Of a stretch of 64,000 nucleotides of DNA, positions 10,124-19,964 are shown piece after piece. The stretch lies in assembly GCA_028724885.1 (NCBI GenBank), contig JAQYTJ010000013.1, positions 62,001 to 126,000 of the forward strand, read 5' to 3'. This stretch comes from Bacteroidales bacterium. GTDB lineage: Bacteria; Bacteroidota; Bacteroidia; Bacteroidales; UBA932. Both the position numbers and the translations under genes were made by a program. Under the pieces are notes generated by a model. The model had not been told where the DNA came from. It did not search any database and saw nothing but the letters and a program-made list of their open reading frames with translations. Within the stretch, counting starts at the first letter, position 1. Each line of letters begins with the position of its first letter.

Positions 10124-11140
10124 ATGCAAAATTATACTTTGAAAACGAATTTACCTAAAATTTTCTTAATGCTGATTCTGGCTGCCTGCCCCTATTTTTC
10201 AGAGGCACAGCAAAAAAGGAAGATGGTAGCGTCCGGAGTCAATGCTGAGAAGATAATAACAGAAGATAGGTTACAAAGAAATATAGAATTTTTAACTGAT
10301 CCTCAATATAATGGCAGGCGCACAGGGACGCTGGGCGCAACAGAGGCGGCTTTTTGGATTGCAAGAAAATTTCAGAAAGATTCCCTGCTACCTATAAATG
10401 AGCTTTGGAGCCAGTCTTTCAAAGCAGGAGACTCCATAGGACACAACATAATCGGATTCATGCCAGGCAGGAGCGACAGAGACTTCCAGCTATACACGAT
10501 AATTGCCGCTCACTACGACAGTTATGGAATGATGAATGGCACCCTGTATCCTGGAGCAGACAGCAACGCCTCTGGAGTAGTTGCCATGACAAGCCTCGCG
10601 GACATGTTCACGAGAATGAAACAGCTGAACAGAACTTACGGAGACAATCTGATTTTCGTGGCTCTAGATGCAAGGGAGATTAACTCCGCCGGTGCCGAAG
10701 CATTATGGAAGGCCCTGTCTGCCGGCGAGTTGAAAAATCCCTTGACTGGGGAGTCCATATTGCCTGGCAAGATTCATGCTTTCGTATCGCTTGACATCCT
10801 AGGAAGCACTCTCTCCCCTCTCAAGAAGGGGCGAAAGGACTATCTGATCATGCTCAGCAATGGACGTTTTGCGGCAGACCTTATGGAAGCCAATGCGAAA
10901 GATGGACTTGGGCTGGACATAGCCTTGAACTACTATGGGAGCGAGAGCTTCACTAGGATGTTCCACGACAAGGTCGGGGATCAGAGGATTTTCGTCGAGA
11001 ACGGGGTTCCTTGCGCAGTGTTCACATCTGGCATAACTATGAACACGAACAAGCCTTCGGATACGGCCAGGACCCTGAATTACAATATATTCAAAAAAAG
11101 AATATTTTTAATATTCCATTGGCTCACAAAAATGATGTAA
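10124..11140 (+). CDS. M28-family zinc peptidase, exported
   Basis: Start MQNYTLKTNLPKIFLMLILAACPYFSEAQ inside ORF 10034..11140; IIAAHYDSYG...YPGADSNASGVVAMTSLADMF. Confidence 0.85.
   Translation: MQNYTLKTNLPKIFLMLILAACPYFSEAQQKRKMVASGVNAEKIITEDRLQRNIEFLTDPQYNGRRTGTLGATEAAFWIARKFQKDSLLPINELWSQSFKAGDSIGHNIIGFMPGRSDRDFQLYTIIAAHYDSYGMMNGTLYPGADSNASGVVAMTSLADMFTRMKQLNRTYGDNLIFVALDAREINSAGAEALWKALSAGELKNPLTGESILPGKIHAFVSLDILGSTLSPLKKGRKDYLIMLSNGRFAADLMEANAKDGLGLDIALNYYGSESFTRMFHDKVGDQRIFVENGVPCAVFTSGITMNTNKPSDTARTLNYNIFKKRIFLIFHWLTKMM
10127..10134 (-). promoter_or_regulatory. -7 element TAATTTTG for the TPR gene
   Basis: + strand CAAAATTA upstream of minus-strand start 10068. Confidence 0.5.
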
Positions 11141-11144
11141 GGCT

Positions 11145-12995
11145 ATGAGAGAATTCTGGAAAATGGTAAAGCGATATATTTCGCCTTACAGGACATATTT
11201 GGGATGGTCGGTAGTGCTGAATATTTTCTCGGCGCTGTTCAACATATTCTCTTTCGCCCTCATAGTCCCTATGCTGCGAATCCTTTTCGGCATCTCAGGG
11301 AAAGTGTACTCATTCATTCCTTGGGAACAGGTGTGGTCCAGGCCTATCTTCCAGATGGGAGACGCATTCATGGGTAACGTCTATTTCTATCTAGAAAAGG
11401 CAATAGGAGATTACGGCCCGATAATGGTTCTGGTGCATCTCAGCTTGTTCTTGATGATCATGACAGCCCTCAAGACAGCTTGCTATTTCGGCTCTGCAGC
11501 CATTATGGTGCCAATCAGGACAGGCGTTGTAAGGGACATAAGGCTAGATATTTATAGGAAGATATTGTCCCTCCCTCTGGGTTTTTTCTCAGAAGAAAGA
11601 AAGGGGGATATCATAGCCAGGATCAGCGGTGACGTGATGGAGGTTGAGAACTCAATCACTGGCTCGATGGAAATGCTCATCAAGAATCCTATCCTTATTA
11701 TATTCTATTTTCTGGCTCTTCTAGTGATAAGCTGGCAGATGACTCTGTTCACCATCATATTCGCCCCACTGTTCATCTGGGTGATGGGCATCGTAGGCAG
11801 GAATCTGAAAAAGAAATCGCTGGACGTTCAGAGGCTCTGGAGCGACACTATGTCGCAGGTAGAAGAAACCCTCGGAGGGCTCAGAATCGTAAAGGCCTTC
11901 GTGGCAGAAAAGAATATGGGGAAGCGTTTTGATGATGTGACTGACAGGATGAGGAAGAAGAATGCAAGGGTTATGGTGCGTCAGTCTCTTGCACATCCGG
12001 TGAGCGAATTCATGGGAACGGTGATGATTCTGATAGTGCTATGTGTTGGCGGTGCACTGATCCTTAGCGGCAAATCCAACATAGATGCTCCTATATTCTT
12101 GTATTTCATGGTCATACTTTATAGCATAATCAATCCCATCAAGGAATTCGCTAAGGCAAGCTATTCGATTCCTAAAGGAATGGCCTCTATTGAGAGAATC
12201 AACAAGATACTTGATGCCAAGAACGACATCGTGGAGCCAGCTGATGCCAGGCCTTGCAAAGGATTCAATGAAAGCATAAGCATAGAACACGTTTCATTCA
12301 AATATCCGGAAGGCTCGAAAATCATCCTCAACGACATAAGTCTCAAGATAGAGAAAGGCAAGAATATAGCCATCGTAGGTGAGTCTGGTGCAGGCAAATC
12401 AACTCTCGTGGATCTAATTCCTAGGTTCTATGACCCACAGAAAGGCTCGATCAAAGTCGATGGCGTGGACATTCGCGACTTGAAGATTACCGACCTCAGA
12501 GGATTGATTGGAAACGTGAATCAGGAGCCTATCCTGTTCAACGACACCATATTTAATAACATAGCCTTTGGCGTCGAGAATGCGGCCAGGGAAGAGGTCA
12601 TAGAGGCCGCTAAGATTGCCAATGCGCATGACTTCATAATGGAGAAGGACGAAGGTTATGATTTTGTGATTGGAGACCGCGGCGTAAGGCTTTCCGGAGG
12701 CCAGAGGCAGAGAATAAGCATCGCTAGGGCAATCCTCAAGAATCCCCCTATACTGATTCTGGACGAGGCCACTGCATCACTGGACACCGAGTCGGAGAAG
12801 ATAGTTCAGGAGGCCTTGGAACGGCTGATGTCCAACAGGACTACAATAGCCATTGCTCACAGACTCTCCACCATCAAGAATTCGGACGAGATAATAGTGA
12901 TGCACGAAGGGAAAATTGTGGAGAGAGGTAAGCACGATGAGCTGCTGGCTCTGAACGGATTCTACAGGAAACTTAATGACATGCAAGCGCTTTAG
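11145..12995 (+). CDS. ABC transporter, fused permease/ATPase (MsbA-like)
   Basis: 616 aa; Walker A GESGAGKST, signature LSGGQRQRISIARAIL, Walker B ILILDEATASLD, six-TM N-terminal half. Confidence 0.94.
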   Translation: MREFWKMVKRYISPYRTYLGWSVVLNIFSALFNIFSFALIVPMLRILFGISGKVYSFIPWEQVWSRPIFQMGDAFMGNVYFYLEKAIGDYGPIMVLVHLSLFLMIMTALKTACYFGSAAIMVPIRTGVVRDIRLDIYRKILSLPLGFFSEERKGDIIARISGDVMEVENSITGSMEMLIKNPILIIFYFLALLVISWQMTLFTIIFAPLFIWVMGIVGRNLKKKSLDVQRLWSDTMSQVEETLGGLRIVKAFVAEKNMGKRFDDVTDRMRKKNARVMVRQSLAHPVSEFMGTVMILIVLCVGGALILSGKSNIDAPIFLYFMVILYSIINPIKEFAKASYSIPKGMASIERINKILDAKNDIVEPADARPCKGFNESISIEHVSFKYPEGSKIILNDISLKIEKGKNIAIVGESGAGKSTLVDLIPRFYDPQKGSIKVDGVDIRDLKITDLRGLIGNVNQEPILFNDTIFNNIAFGVENAAREEVIEAAKIANAHDFIMEKDEGYDFVIGDRGVRLSGGQRQRISIARAILKNPPILILDEATASLDTESEKIVQEALERLMSNRTTIAIAHRLSTIKNSDEIIVMHEGKIVERGKHDELLALNGFYRKLNDMQAL

Positions 12996-12999
12996 GAAC

Positions 13000-13656
13000 A
13001 TGAAAACCACGAAAAGAATAAAGGTACCTTTCATTGAAGGGCTGGAATCCATGAATATGTCTCAGCTGGATCTGGCGATGGAAAAGTCTGCCGCCAAATT
13101 CGCCGTATGCGAGAACAACTGGGAAAAGCAATACCCTTACGGGCCAGACTGCAATGGCTCTATAGCCTATTGCAAGGACTATATGGCCGTAATGTTTCAT
13201 GTCAGAGGACTGGACTTGCGAGCTACGACACTGGAAGATAATGGAAACAGTTGGGAAGACAGTTGCTGCGAGTTTTTTGTAACCGACCCTTACGATGGGA
13301 CATATTACAATTTCGAGCTGACAGCTATCGGCTCCCTGCTATCTTCAAAACGCACAAGCCGGTACGACAGCAATCAAAGAACCTTGGAAGAATTGTCGAG
13401 AGTCATTCGTCATAGCACGCTGGAACACAGGGCATATGATGAAAAAGACAAAATATTTTCTTGGAGCGTCGCGATGCTCATTCCTTTCGACTTGATAGGA
13501 ATAGATAAAAACGACATTCCTGTGAGCGTAAGGGCTAATTTCTACAAATGCGGCGATAAAACAGCCCATCCGCATTTTCTTAGCTGGACCCCCATCGTTT
13601 CGTCAAAACCAGATTTTCACAGACCAGAATTCTTTGGAGAGCTGATCCTTCATTAA
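13000..13656 (+). CDS. Carbohydrate-binding family 9-like domain protein
   Basis: Start MKTTKRIKVPFIEG in ORF 12976..13656; YMAVMFHVRG...NSWEDSCCEFFVTD...YYNFELTAIGSLLSSKR resembles CBM9-like domains. Confidence 0.6.
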   Translation: MKTTKRIKVPFIEGLESMNMSQLDLAMEKSAAKFAVCENNWEKQYPYGPDCNGSIAYCKDYMAVMFHVRGLDLRATTLEDNGNSWEDSCCEFFVTDPYDGTYYNFELTAIGSLLSSKRTSRYDSNQRTLEELSRVIRHSTLEHRAYDEKDKIFSWSVAMLIPFDLIGIDKNDIPVSVRANFYKCGDKTAHPHFLSWTPIVSSKPDFHRPEFFGELILH

Positions 13657-13657
13657 T

Positions 13658-16600
13658 ATGTTAAAACTCAGAACCATCCTATTTTTTGCCGCAGTCACGG
13701 CGACCATTTTCTCCTTAAAAGCTCAGACGACCAGAGAGCTGAAGCCTACCTGCGATTCCTTACAGGTGTTAATGCAGGAAAGGACTGGCGTCGAGAACGA
13801 GCTGGTGCTGAAACGCATCACGAAAAGAAATTCGTTCTTAGACCTAAGATTCAGCTCCAGCGCTGGGAACTATCCGTGGAGAGCGGACGACGTGGAGTGG
13901 TTCAAGGAGAAGTTCATCGAACTGGCACCTGAAAATTGCAAGAAATATTCCGTAGGTAATATATTCGTAGAAACGAACCCCATATCAGATTACGTGATGC
14001 CTCTCTCTGGCAATGATGGTCGTCCTGTATCTTCACTTTTTAGGACTGAGAAGGATCCCCGTCCGCAGCATTCATTCATCGAGCAGAAAGATAGAATGCA
14101 TTTTAGCAGAGGCCTGAGTGGCAGGAACATTGCTCTTTGGCAAAGCCACGGACGTTATTACGAGGAAAAGACAGATCGCTGGGAGTGGCAGAGGGCACCT
14201 GTTTTCCAGACCGTCGAGGACATGTACACTCAGAGCTATGTTCTGCCTTTCCTTATCCCAATGCTGGAGAACGCTGGGGCCTACGTCATGACGCCTCGGG
14301 AAAGGGACATTCAGCGACACGAGATAATCATGGATAATAACCATTCTTTCGGGTCAGAAAGAGACGATGGCGTGCGTATCAAAGGCGCCTACGAAGAAAA
14401 GGGCGATTGGGATGATTGCGGTGTTGGATTCGCAGATGCGAAGGCCGTGTACACAGGGGTTGAGAACCCTTTCAGGATGGGCACTGCAAGACAAGTTTCT
14501 TGTAAAAAAAATGCAAAGGCCATCTGGACTCCAGACATACCGGAAACTGGAGAATATGCCGTTTACATTTCTTATAAATCCTTGCCTAACAGCACTCCTT
14601 GCGCTCATTACACTGTTAATCACGCTGGTGGCTCCACCGAATTCTACGTGAATCAGAAAATCGGCGGCAGCACTTGGATCTATATTGGGACCTTCCCTTT
14701 CGAGAAAGGAAACGATGCTTCCGTGACCCTTGATGCCGAAATTCCAGGGGGCAGAGAAATACCTCGCAATGCGGTTTTAACAGCAGATGCAGTGAGGCTC
14801 GGCGGAGGGATGGGGAAAATTGCCAGAGGGCCGAAGGATACGCTCGTTTCTGAATATGCCACATCAGGCATGCCGTCTTATGCCGAGGGTGCATTTTACT
14901 GGATGCAGTGGGCTGGGGCTGACTCTACCCTGCTGCAGCTGCACGAAGACGATTATACTTCCGATTATGCCGACAGGGGTGCCTGGGTCGCATGGATGAG
15001 CGGAGGATCGCGGACGAACCCTAAAGGAGAAGGGTTAGGAATACCGATCGATTTATCTTTCGCATTCCACTCCGATGCTGGAACTTACCCAAACGACTCA
15101 ATAGTTGGAACTCTAGCTATTTACACTTTGAAGGCAGACGGAAGCGACAAACTGCCTAACGGAGAAAGACGCTTGCAAGCTAGGATGCTCTGCGATTTCA
15201 CCCAGACGCAGATAGTGAACGACATCAGGGCCAAATACGATACTGCCTGGACTAGAAGAGGGATCTGGAACCGCTCTTACAGCGAGTCCCGTACTACGAC
15301 TGTGCCAGCTATGCTTCTGGAGATGCTCTCGCACCAGAATTTCGCAGACATGAAATACGGCCTGGATCCTTCGTTCCGCTTCACTGTGAGCCGCGCTGTG
15401 TACAAAGGAATGTTGAAATACCTCAGCAACCGCTACGGCTGCAACTATGCAGTTCAGCCGCTGCCAGTAAACTCCTTAGCGACATCTTTTAAGAATGTTT
15501 CAGGGTCGGGCAAGGCCCGCATTGAAATAAGCTGGAAGCCTACACCAGACTCCCTTGAAGCCACTGCAGACCCGAAAGGATATATTCTTTACACCAGGAT
15601 AGACGATGGTGCATTCGATGCTGGCACTGTCGTTAATGCCTCTGGCAATAAGGTCTCCGTAATTAAAGACATTGAGCCTGGGCATATCTATAGCTACAAG
15701 GTAGAGGCTTTCAACAATGGCGGAAAGAGTTTTCCTTCCGAAGTGTTAAGCATAGGCGTGCCGAAATATGCTAAAGGCAAGACAGTGATGGTGGTAAACA
15801 ACTTTACTAGAGTTGCCGCTCCTGCATGGTTCGATTTTCCGGAATATGCCGGATTCCGTAACGACATAGATGCAGGGGTTCCATATATCAAGGAAATAAA
15901 TTTCATTGGCGAGCAGTTCGAATATCGGCGCTCTATGCCGTGGCTTGATGATGATAATCCTGGGTTCGGAGCATCATTCACTGACAAGGCCGGCTCAGTG
16001 GTGCCTGGTAACACTTTCGACTTCACTTACATTCACGGCAAGGCTATCATGGCAGCAGGCTATCCTTTCCACTGCGTCTCTACTGCAGCATTCCAGAGCG
16101 ACAACACCCTTGCCAATGATGATTTCACAATTGACTTGCTTTGTGGGAAACAAGTCACGACTATGGTAGGAAACGGCCACGTGCAGAATAAATATCAGGT
16201 GTTCCCTACTAGACTACAGAGCGCATTGAAGAGTTGCACTGAGGCAGGGAAAAACATTCTCGTGACTGGTTCTAGGATCGGGACTGATGTCTGGGACCGA
16301 ATATATCCTGTGCAAATAGACAGCGCTTATTCTGCCGACACTCGCTCGTTCGTCGAGACTGTTCTCGGTTACAGGCAGATTTCCGACCATGCTACGAGGA
16401 GCGCATCTCTTATGGCTCAGCGAAACTCTTCTGTGAGGCTGAATAAGATTTGCGGCGACCTGAATTATTACAATTCTCTGAATCAGGAAATCTATTGCGC
16501 GGAGCAATCGGACGGCATCGTGCCTGCGTCAAAAGATGCCAGCAGCATATTAAAATATTCAGATTCCGAGATTTCTGCCGCCATTTGTTTCAATGGGGAT

Positions 16601-16702
16601 GGCTATAGAACTGTTTGTGTCGGCTTTCCGTTAGAGACAATAAAAAAAGAAAAAGGACGCATGTCGCTGATGTCAGCAGTGCTGTCCTTCTTCGAAAAGT
16701 AA
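13658..16702 (+). CDS. Large exported protein: amidase-like N-terminal domain, golvesin-like domain, fibronectin type III segment
   Basis: 1014 aa with signal peptide; GRNIALWQSHGRYYE...VEDMYTQSYVLPFLIPMLENAGAYVMTPRERD; GEYAVYISYKSLPNSTPCAHYTVNHAGGSTEFYVNQKIGGSTWIYIGTFPFEKG (golvesin-like); KARIEISWKPTPDS...GHIYSYKVEAFNNGGKSFPSEV (Fn3-like). Confidence 0.7.
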   Translation: MLKLRTILFFAAVTATIFSLKAQTTRELKPTCDSLQVLMQERTGVENELVLKRITKRNSFLDLRFSSSAGNYPWRADDVEWFKEKFIELAPENCKKYSVGNIFVETNPISDYVMPLSGNDGRPVSSLFRTEKDPRPQHSFIEQKDRMHFSRGLSGRNIALWQSHGRYYEEKTDRWEWQRAPVFQTVEDMYTQSYVLPFLIPMLENAGAYVMTPRERDIQRHEIIMDNNHSFGSERDDGVRIKGAYEEKGDWDDCGVGFADAKAVYTGVENPFRMGTARQVSCKKNAKAIWTPDIPETGEYAVYISYKSLPNSTPCAHYTVNHAGGSTEFYVNQKIGGSTWIYIGTFPFEKGNDASVTLDAEIPGGREIPRNAVLTADAVRLGGGMGKIARGPKDTLVSEYATSGMPSYAEGAFYWMQWAGADSTLLQLHEDDYTSDYADRGAWVAWMSGGSRTNPKGEGLGIPIDLSFAFHSDAGTYPNDSIVGTLAIYTLKADGSDKLPNGERRLQARMLCDFTQTQIVNDIRAKYDTAWTRRGIWNRSYSESRTTTVPAMLLEMLSHQNFADMKYGLDPSFRFTVSRAVYKGMLKYLSNRYGCNYAVQPLPVNSLATSFKNVSGSGKARIEISWKPTPDSLEATADPKGYILYTRIDDGAFDAGTVVNASGNKVSVIKDIEPGHIYSYKVEAFNNGGKSFPSEVLSIGVPKYAKGKTVMVVNNFTRVAAPAWFDFPEYAGFRNDIDAGVPYIKEINFIGEQFEYRRSMPWLDDDNPGFGASFTDKAGSVVPGNTFDFTYIHGKAIMAAGYPFHCVSTAAFQSDNTLANDDFTIDLLCGKQVTTMVGNGHVQNKYQVFPTRLQSALKSCTEAGKNILVTGSRIGTDVWDRIYPVQIDSAYSADTRSFVETVLGYRQISDHATRSASLMAQRNSSVRLNKICGDLNYYNSLNQEIYCAEQSDGIVPASKDASSILKYSDSEISAAICFNGDGYRTVCVGFPLETIKKEKGRMSLMSAVLSFFEK

Positions 16703-16726
16703 ATTTATTTAAAAAACTTATTGATA

Positions 16727-17851
16727 ATGATGAAACATTATGTTTTGGCCGCAATGCTTGTTCTGTCCCTGACAGGATGTGGCAATTCTCTGAAAAAGTA
16801 CAACGACAAACAGGACGATGTGATCCTTAGGCAGGACATTTTCAATACCTCTATGAAAGAAGGCATATCCTGCTACAGGATTCCTTCGATAGTTACCGCA
16901 CCTAATGGTGACCTCATAGCAGCCATTGATGAAAGAGTTCTTTCCTGTGCCGATCTTCGAGGGGGGAGAGACATAAACATAGCGATTCGCAGAAGTTCCG
17001 ACAATGGAGCAACATGGGGACCGATTGAAATTGTGGCCGACTTTCCTCTTGGCAAATCTTGCTCTGATCCATCAATGATAGTGGATAACATTTCTAAAGA
17101 GATATTCTTATTTTACAATTTCATGGATCTGGACAACGAACCAGATGTATACTATTTGCACGTTATGAGGAGCAAAGACAATGGATTGACATGGTCAGGC
17201 CCAGAGGACATAACTTCGCAGATCACAGACTCAACATGGCATAATGACTTAAAATTCATTACATCTGGCAGGGGTACGCAAACCTCTGACGGGACTTTGC
17301 TTCATACATTAGTGAACTTACAGCATGGGCTTCATGCTTTTGGAAGCGAAGATCATGGGAATTCATGGCATCTTTTCAGCAAGGCTCTTCCCTATGGCGA
17401 TGAATCTAAAATCGTAGAACTTCCCGATGGGCGATGGATGATAAATTGCAGACTGAACAAGATGCCAGGCAGACAAATTTATGTTTCTGACGACAGGGGC
17501 AAGACATGGTCTGGCCGAATCGATCCGACTCTCGTTGATCCAGGATGTAACGCAAGCATCATCACATACACTTCCAAGCGTTATGGCTCAGATAAGGACA
17601 GACTGCTTTTCGCGAATGCAAATGACTCCTCAGCAAGGCAGAATCTAACGATAAGAATCAGCTATGACTGCGGAGAGACTTGGAGCGAAGGAAAGACAAT
17701 TTACAGTGGGGAATCGGCATATTCATCAATGACTATTCTTCAGAATGGAGATATTGCCGTATTTTATGAAAAAGATGACTATTCCAAAAATGAAGTAGCT
17801 GTCTTTTCTCTTGAATGGCTCACTGATGGAACTGACCACTACAAAAAATAA
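16727..17851 (+). CDS. Exo-alpha-sialidase (BNR/Asp-box neuraminidase), lipoprotein
   Basis: CYRIPSIVTAPNGDLIAAIDER (RIP motif), Asp boxes SSDNGATWG, SKDNGLTWS, SEDHGNSWH, SDDRGKTWS, SYDCGETWS; lipobox LSLTGC. Confidence 0.92.
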   Translation: MMKHYVLAAMLVLSLTGCGNSLKKYNDKQDDVILRQDIFNTSMKEGISCYRIPSIVTAPNGDLIAAIDERVLSCADLRGGRDINIAIRRSSDNGATWGPIEIVADFPLGKSCSDPSMIVDNISKEIFLFYNFMDLDNEPDVYYLHVMRSKDNGLTWSGPEDITSQITDSTWHNDLKFITSGRGTQTSDGTLLHTLVNLQHGLHAFGSEDHGNSWHLFSKALPYGDESKIVELPDGRWMINCRLNKMPGRQIYVSDDRGKTWSGRIDPTLVDPGCNASIITYTSKRYGSDKDRLLFANANDSSARQNLTIRISYDCGETWSEGKTIYSGESAYSSMTILQNGDIAVFYEKDDYSKNEVAVFSLEWLTDGTDHYKK

Positions 17852-17899
17852 TTCACGCCTGCACTATGGATGATAAAGGCTAGTAGGATGTCATTCACT

Positions 17900-17930
17900 C
17901 TTATCCAGCATCTTGACAATTCTGGATAAG
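17900..17930. terminator. Candidate bidirectional stem-loop between convergent sialidase and alkaline phosphatase genes
   Basis: CTTATCCAG ... CTGGATAAG, perfect 9-bp stem, 13-nt loop. Confidence 0.45.
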
Positions 17931-17967
17931 AAGTGTTTTAGGAATCTACCTGGGGAAGATAAATCCG

Positions 17968-19065
17968 TTATTTCTGCAGCACTGACATTATTCTCTTGCA
18001 TACATCGGTGTTCTCCATGATGCCGCTGAACTGGCACGCAGAGACTCCAAAAGCATAGAGAGGCACTAATGAGGCTGAATGACTGCCGGTAGCGAATCCA
18101 ACCGTAACCCCACTCTCCCCTTTCGTGAAATCTTTGTCATTCGAGAGAACATAAACAGCTCCGGTCTCATGGTCAGCCGTCACGATTACTAGCGTCCCAT
18201 CATGTGTCTGGGCATAATCGAATGCTGAATTAACCGCTTTGTCGAACTCTTCCATCTCGAACATAAGCTGCTCTGCATTTCCGGCATGCGCTGCATGATC
18301 GATGTGCGAACCCTCAACCATCAGGAAAAATCCGTTTTTATCATCGTCCAAGAGATCGATCGCATGAGAAGTGACATCCGAGAGGTAATCTGTACCGTGG
18401 TCAATAGCCATCGGATACGAACCATCTGCAAACAATGCAAGCACGGGTGCCTCAGAGATCGCAGCAAAATCCTCCGGAGTCTCTACATAGGTGTAGCCCG
18501 CATCCTTCATTTCTTCCAGTAGCGATCTGCCATTATTGCTTTTGTTCCTTTCAAAATATTTTCTTCCGCCGCCTGCTAATACATCGGGCTTTAATTCAAC
18601 CAGATCCTCTGCTATTTCGTCTCTGTCGTCCCTTGACTTTTGATGTGCGATGAACCCAGCTGGCGTGGCATCAACTACGTGAGACGTAACGACGATTCCT
18701 GTGGACTTCCCAATTGCTTTGGCATATTCGGTTAGATTCTGAACCCTGGTCTCATCGGGGAGCATCCCTATCATTCCATTGTTTGTCTTGTTTCCTGTAG
18801 CAAGAGCCGTGGCTGAAGCAGCTGAGTCGGTGACCCTGTTGTTCTTAGAATATGTCTTGCACAACCCAACGAATTGAGCCCTATCGAAGCATGTCATTTC
18901 GTAATTCTGGTCAACCATCCATGCGGAAACCGCCCCGAGGCCCATTCCGTCACCGATGAACATGATCACATTCTTAACCTTATCCTCCTTTGGAGCCTTA
19001 TCTTTCGAATACGCCTGACTGACAAGCAATAATGCAGCAGACAGCACCAGAATCAATTTTTTCAT
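17968..19065 (-). CDS. phoA: Alkaline phosphatase
   Basis: VIMFIGDGMGLGAVSAW, VTDSAASATALATGNKTNNGMIG, VEGSHIDHAAHAGN, VIVTADHETGAV. Confidence 0.94.
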   Translation of the reverse strand: MKKLILVLSAALLLVSQAYSKDKAPKEDKVKNVIMFIGDGMGLGAVSAWMVDQNYEMTCFDRAQFVGLCKTYSKNNRVTDSAASATALATGNKTNNGMIGMLPDETRVQNLTEYAKAIGKSTGIVVTSHVVDATPAGFIAHQKSRDDRDEIAEDLVELKPDVLAGGGRKYFERNKSNNGRSLLEEMKDAGYTYVETPEDFAAISEAPVLALFADGSYPMAIDHGTDYLSDVTSHAIDLLDDDKNGFFLMVEGSHIDHAAHAGNAEQLMFEMEEFDKAVNSAFDYAQTHDGTLVIVTADHETGAVYVLSNDKDFTKGESGVTVGFATGSHSASLVPLYAFGVSACQFSGIMENTDVCKRIMSVLQK

Positions 19066-19081
19066 GAAATATTATTTTTTA

Positions 19082-19089
19082 CAAATTTA
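19082..19089 (-). promoter_or_regulatory. -7 element TAAATTTG for alkaline phosphatase
   Basis: + strand CAAATTTA upstream of 19065. Confidence 0.5.
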
Positions 19090-19334
19090 ACGAAAAATCC
19101 TTTTCTGACCTACCTGGCCCAATATTGTCATAAAATTATAACATACGAGAAAACTTCATGTCACCGCAGCCACTGAAAAAGTTCCTTCGGTGTAATTTAT
19201 GAGAGTGATCTATTCTTACTCATCCGAAAACAAATTCAAATATTAAATTATCATAGAGTTAAAACTCCTCTAATAATACTTTTCGGTACCATCTAGTCAC
19301 CATGTTTTCTCAGCCTGTCGAACGGCACTATCTA

Positions 19335-19934
19335 TCAGGAAAAGGCTATCCAGATGGCGCAGAAAGCCAGCAGGACTGCCATCACAATGCTGGTCTGCCT
19401 CCGGTAGTTCTTGAAGAATCTGCTCAGAAAGCCACCTGCCAGCAGCCAAGCTAAATTCGCTCCAGGGCCAGCAATCTCGAGGAAAAGAACCAACACCAAA
19501 AGATCGGAGAATCTGTTGCTGTACGGAAGCACGAACATATTGAATGCCATCAAGTCGAACACAATCATCTTCGCATTAGTCAGCTGAACTATCATCCCGG
19601 AGACGAAAGTGCATGCCTGGTCTTCTTCATCCCGGATTCCGGTGCTTCGGAGCGTCCTGTAAGCAAGATACAGGATGTAGGCAGCCCCGAGATATTTAAT
19701 GTAAGCGACATAACTGCCCAGCATGGATCCCAGGACGTGCGCCATGGCCGCCGCTATGACTGCCGCAATGGTGAAGCCCGTCAGCATGCCATACCATACC
19801 CTCATAGCAGCCTTCCGTCCGTAGCGAATGGAGACAGACAATGCAAAGATATTCGCGGGTCCAGGCGTGAATCCGACAAGCAGGACCTGCGTGAGAAGCG
19901 CAGGCAGTATTAGCAGGAGATAGCCCATGGGCAA
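19335..19934 (-). CDS. LysE-family translocator
   Basis: 199 aa; FTPGPANIFALSVSIRYGRKAAMRVWYGMLTGF; multiple TM segments. Confidence 0.85.
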   Translation of the reverse strand: MPMGYLLLILPALLTQVLLVGFTPGPANIFALSVSIRYGRKAAMRVWYGMLTGFTIAAVIAAAMAHVLGSMLGSYVAYIKYLGAAYILYLAYRTLRSTGIRDEEDQACTFVSGMIVQLTNAKMIVFDLMAFNMFVLPYSNRFSDLLVLVLFLEIAGPGANLAWLLAGGFLSRFFKNYRRQTSIVMAVLLAFCAIWIAFS

Positions 19935-19956
19935 TTCGCATTTTTGTTTCCGATTT

Positions 19957-19964
19957 CAAATTTA
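19957..19964 (-). promoter_or_regulatory. -7 element TAAATTTG for LysE-family gene
   Basis: + strand CAAATTTA upstream of 19934. Confidence 0.45.
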
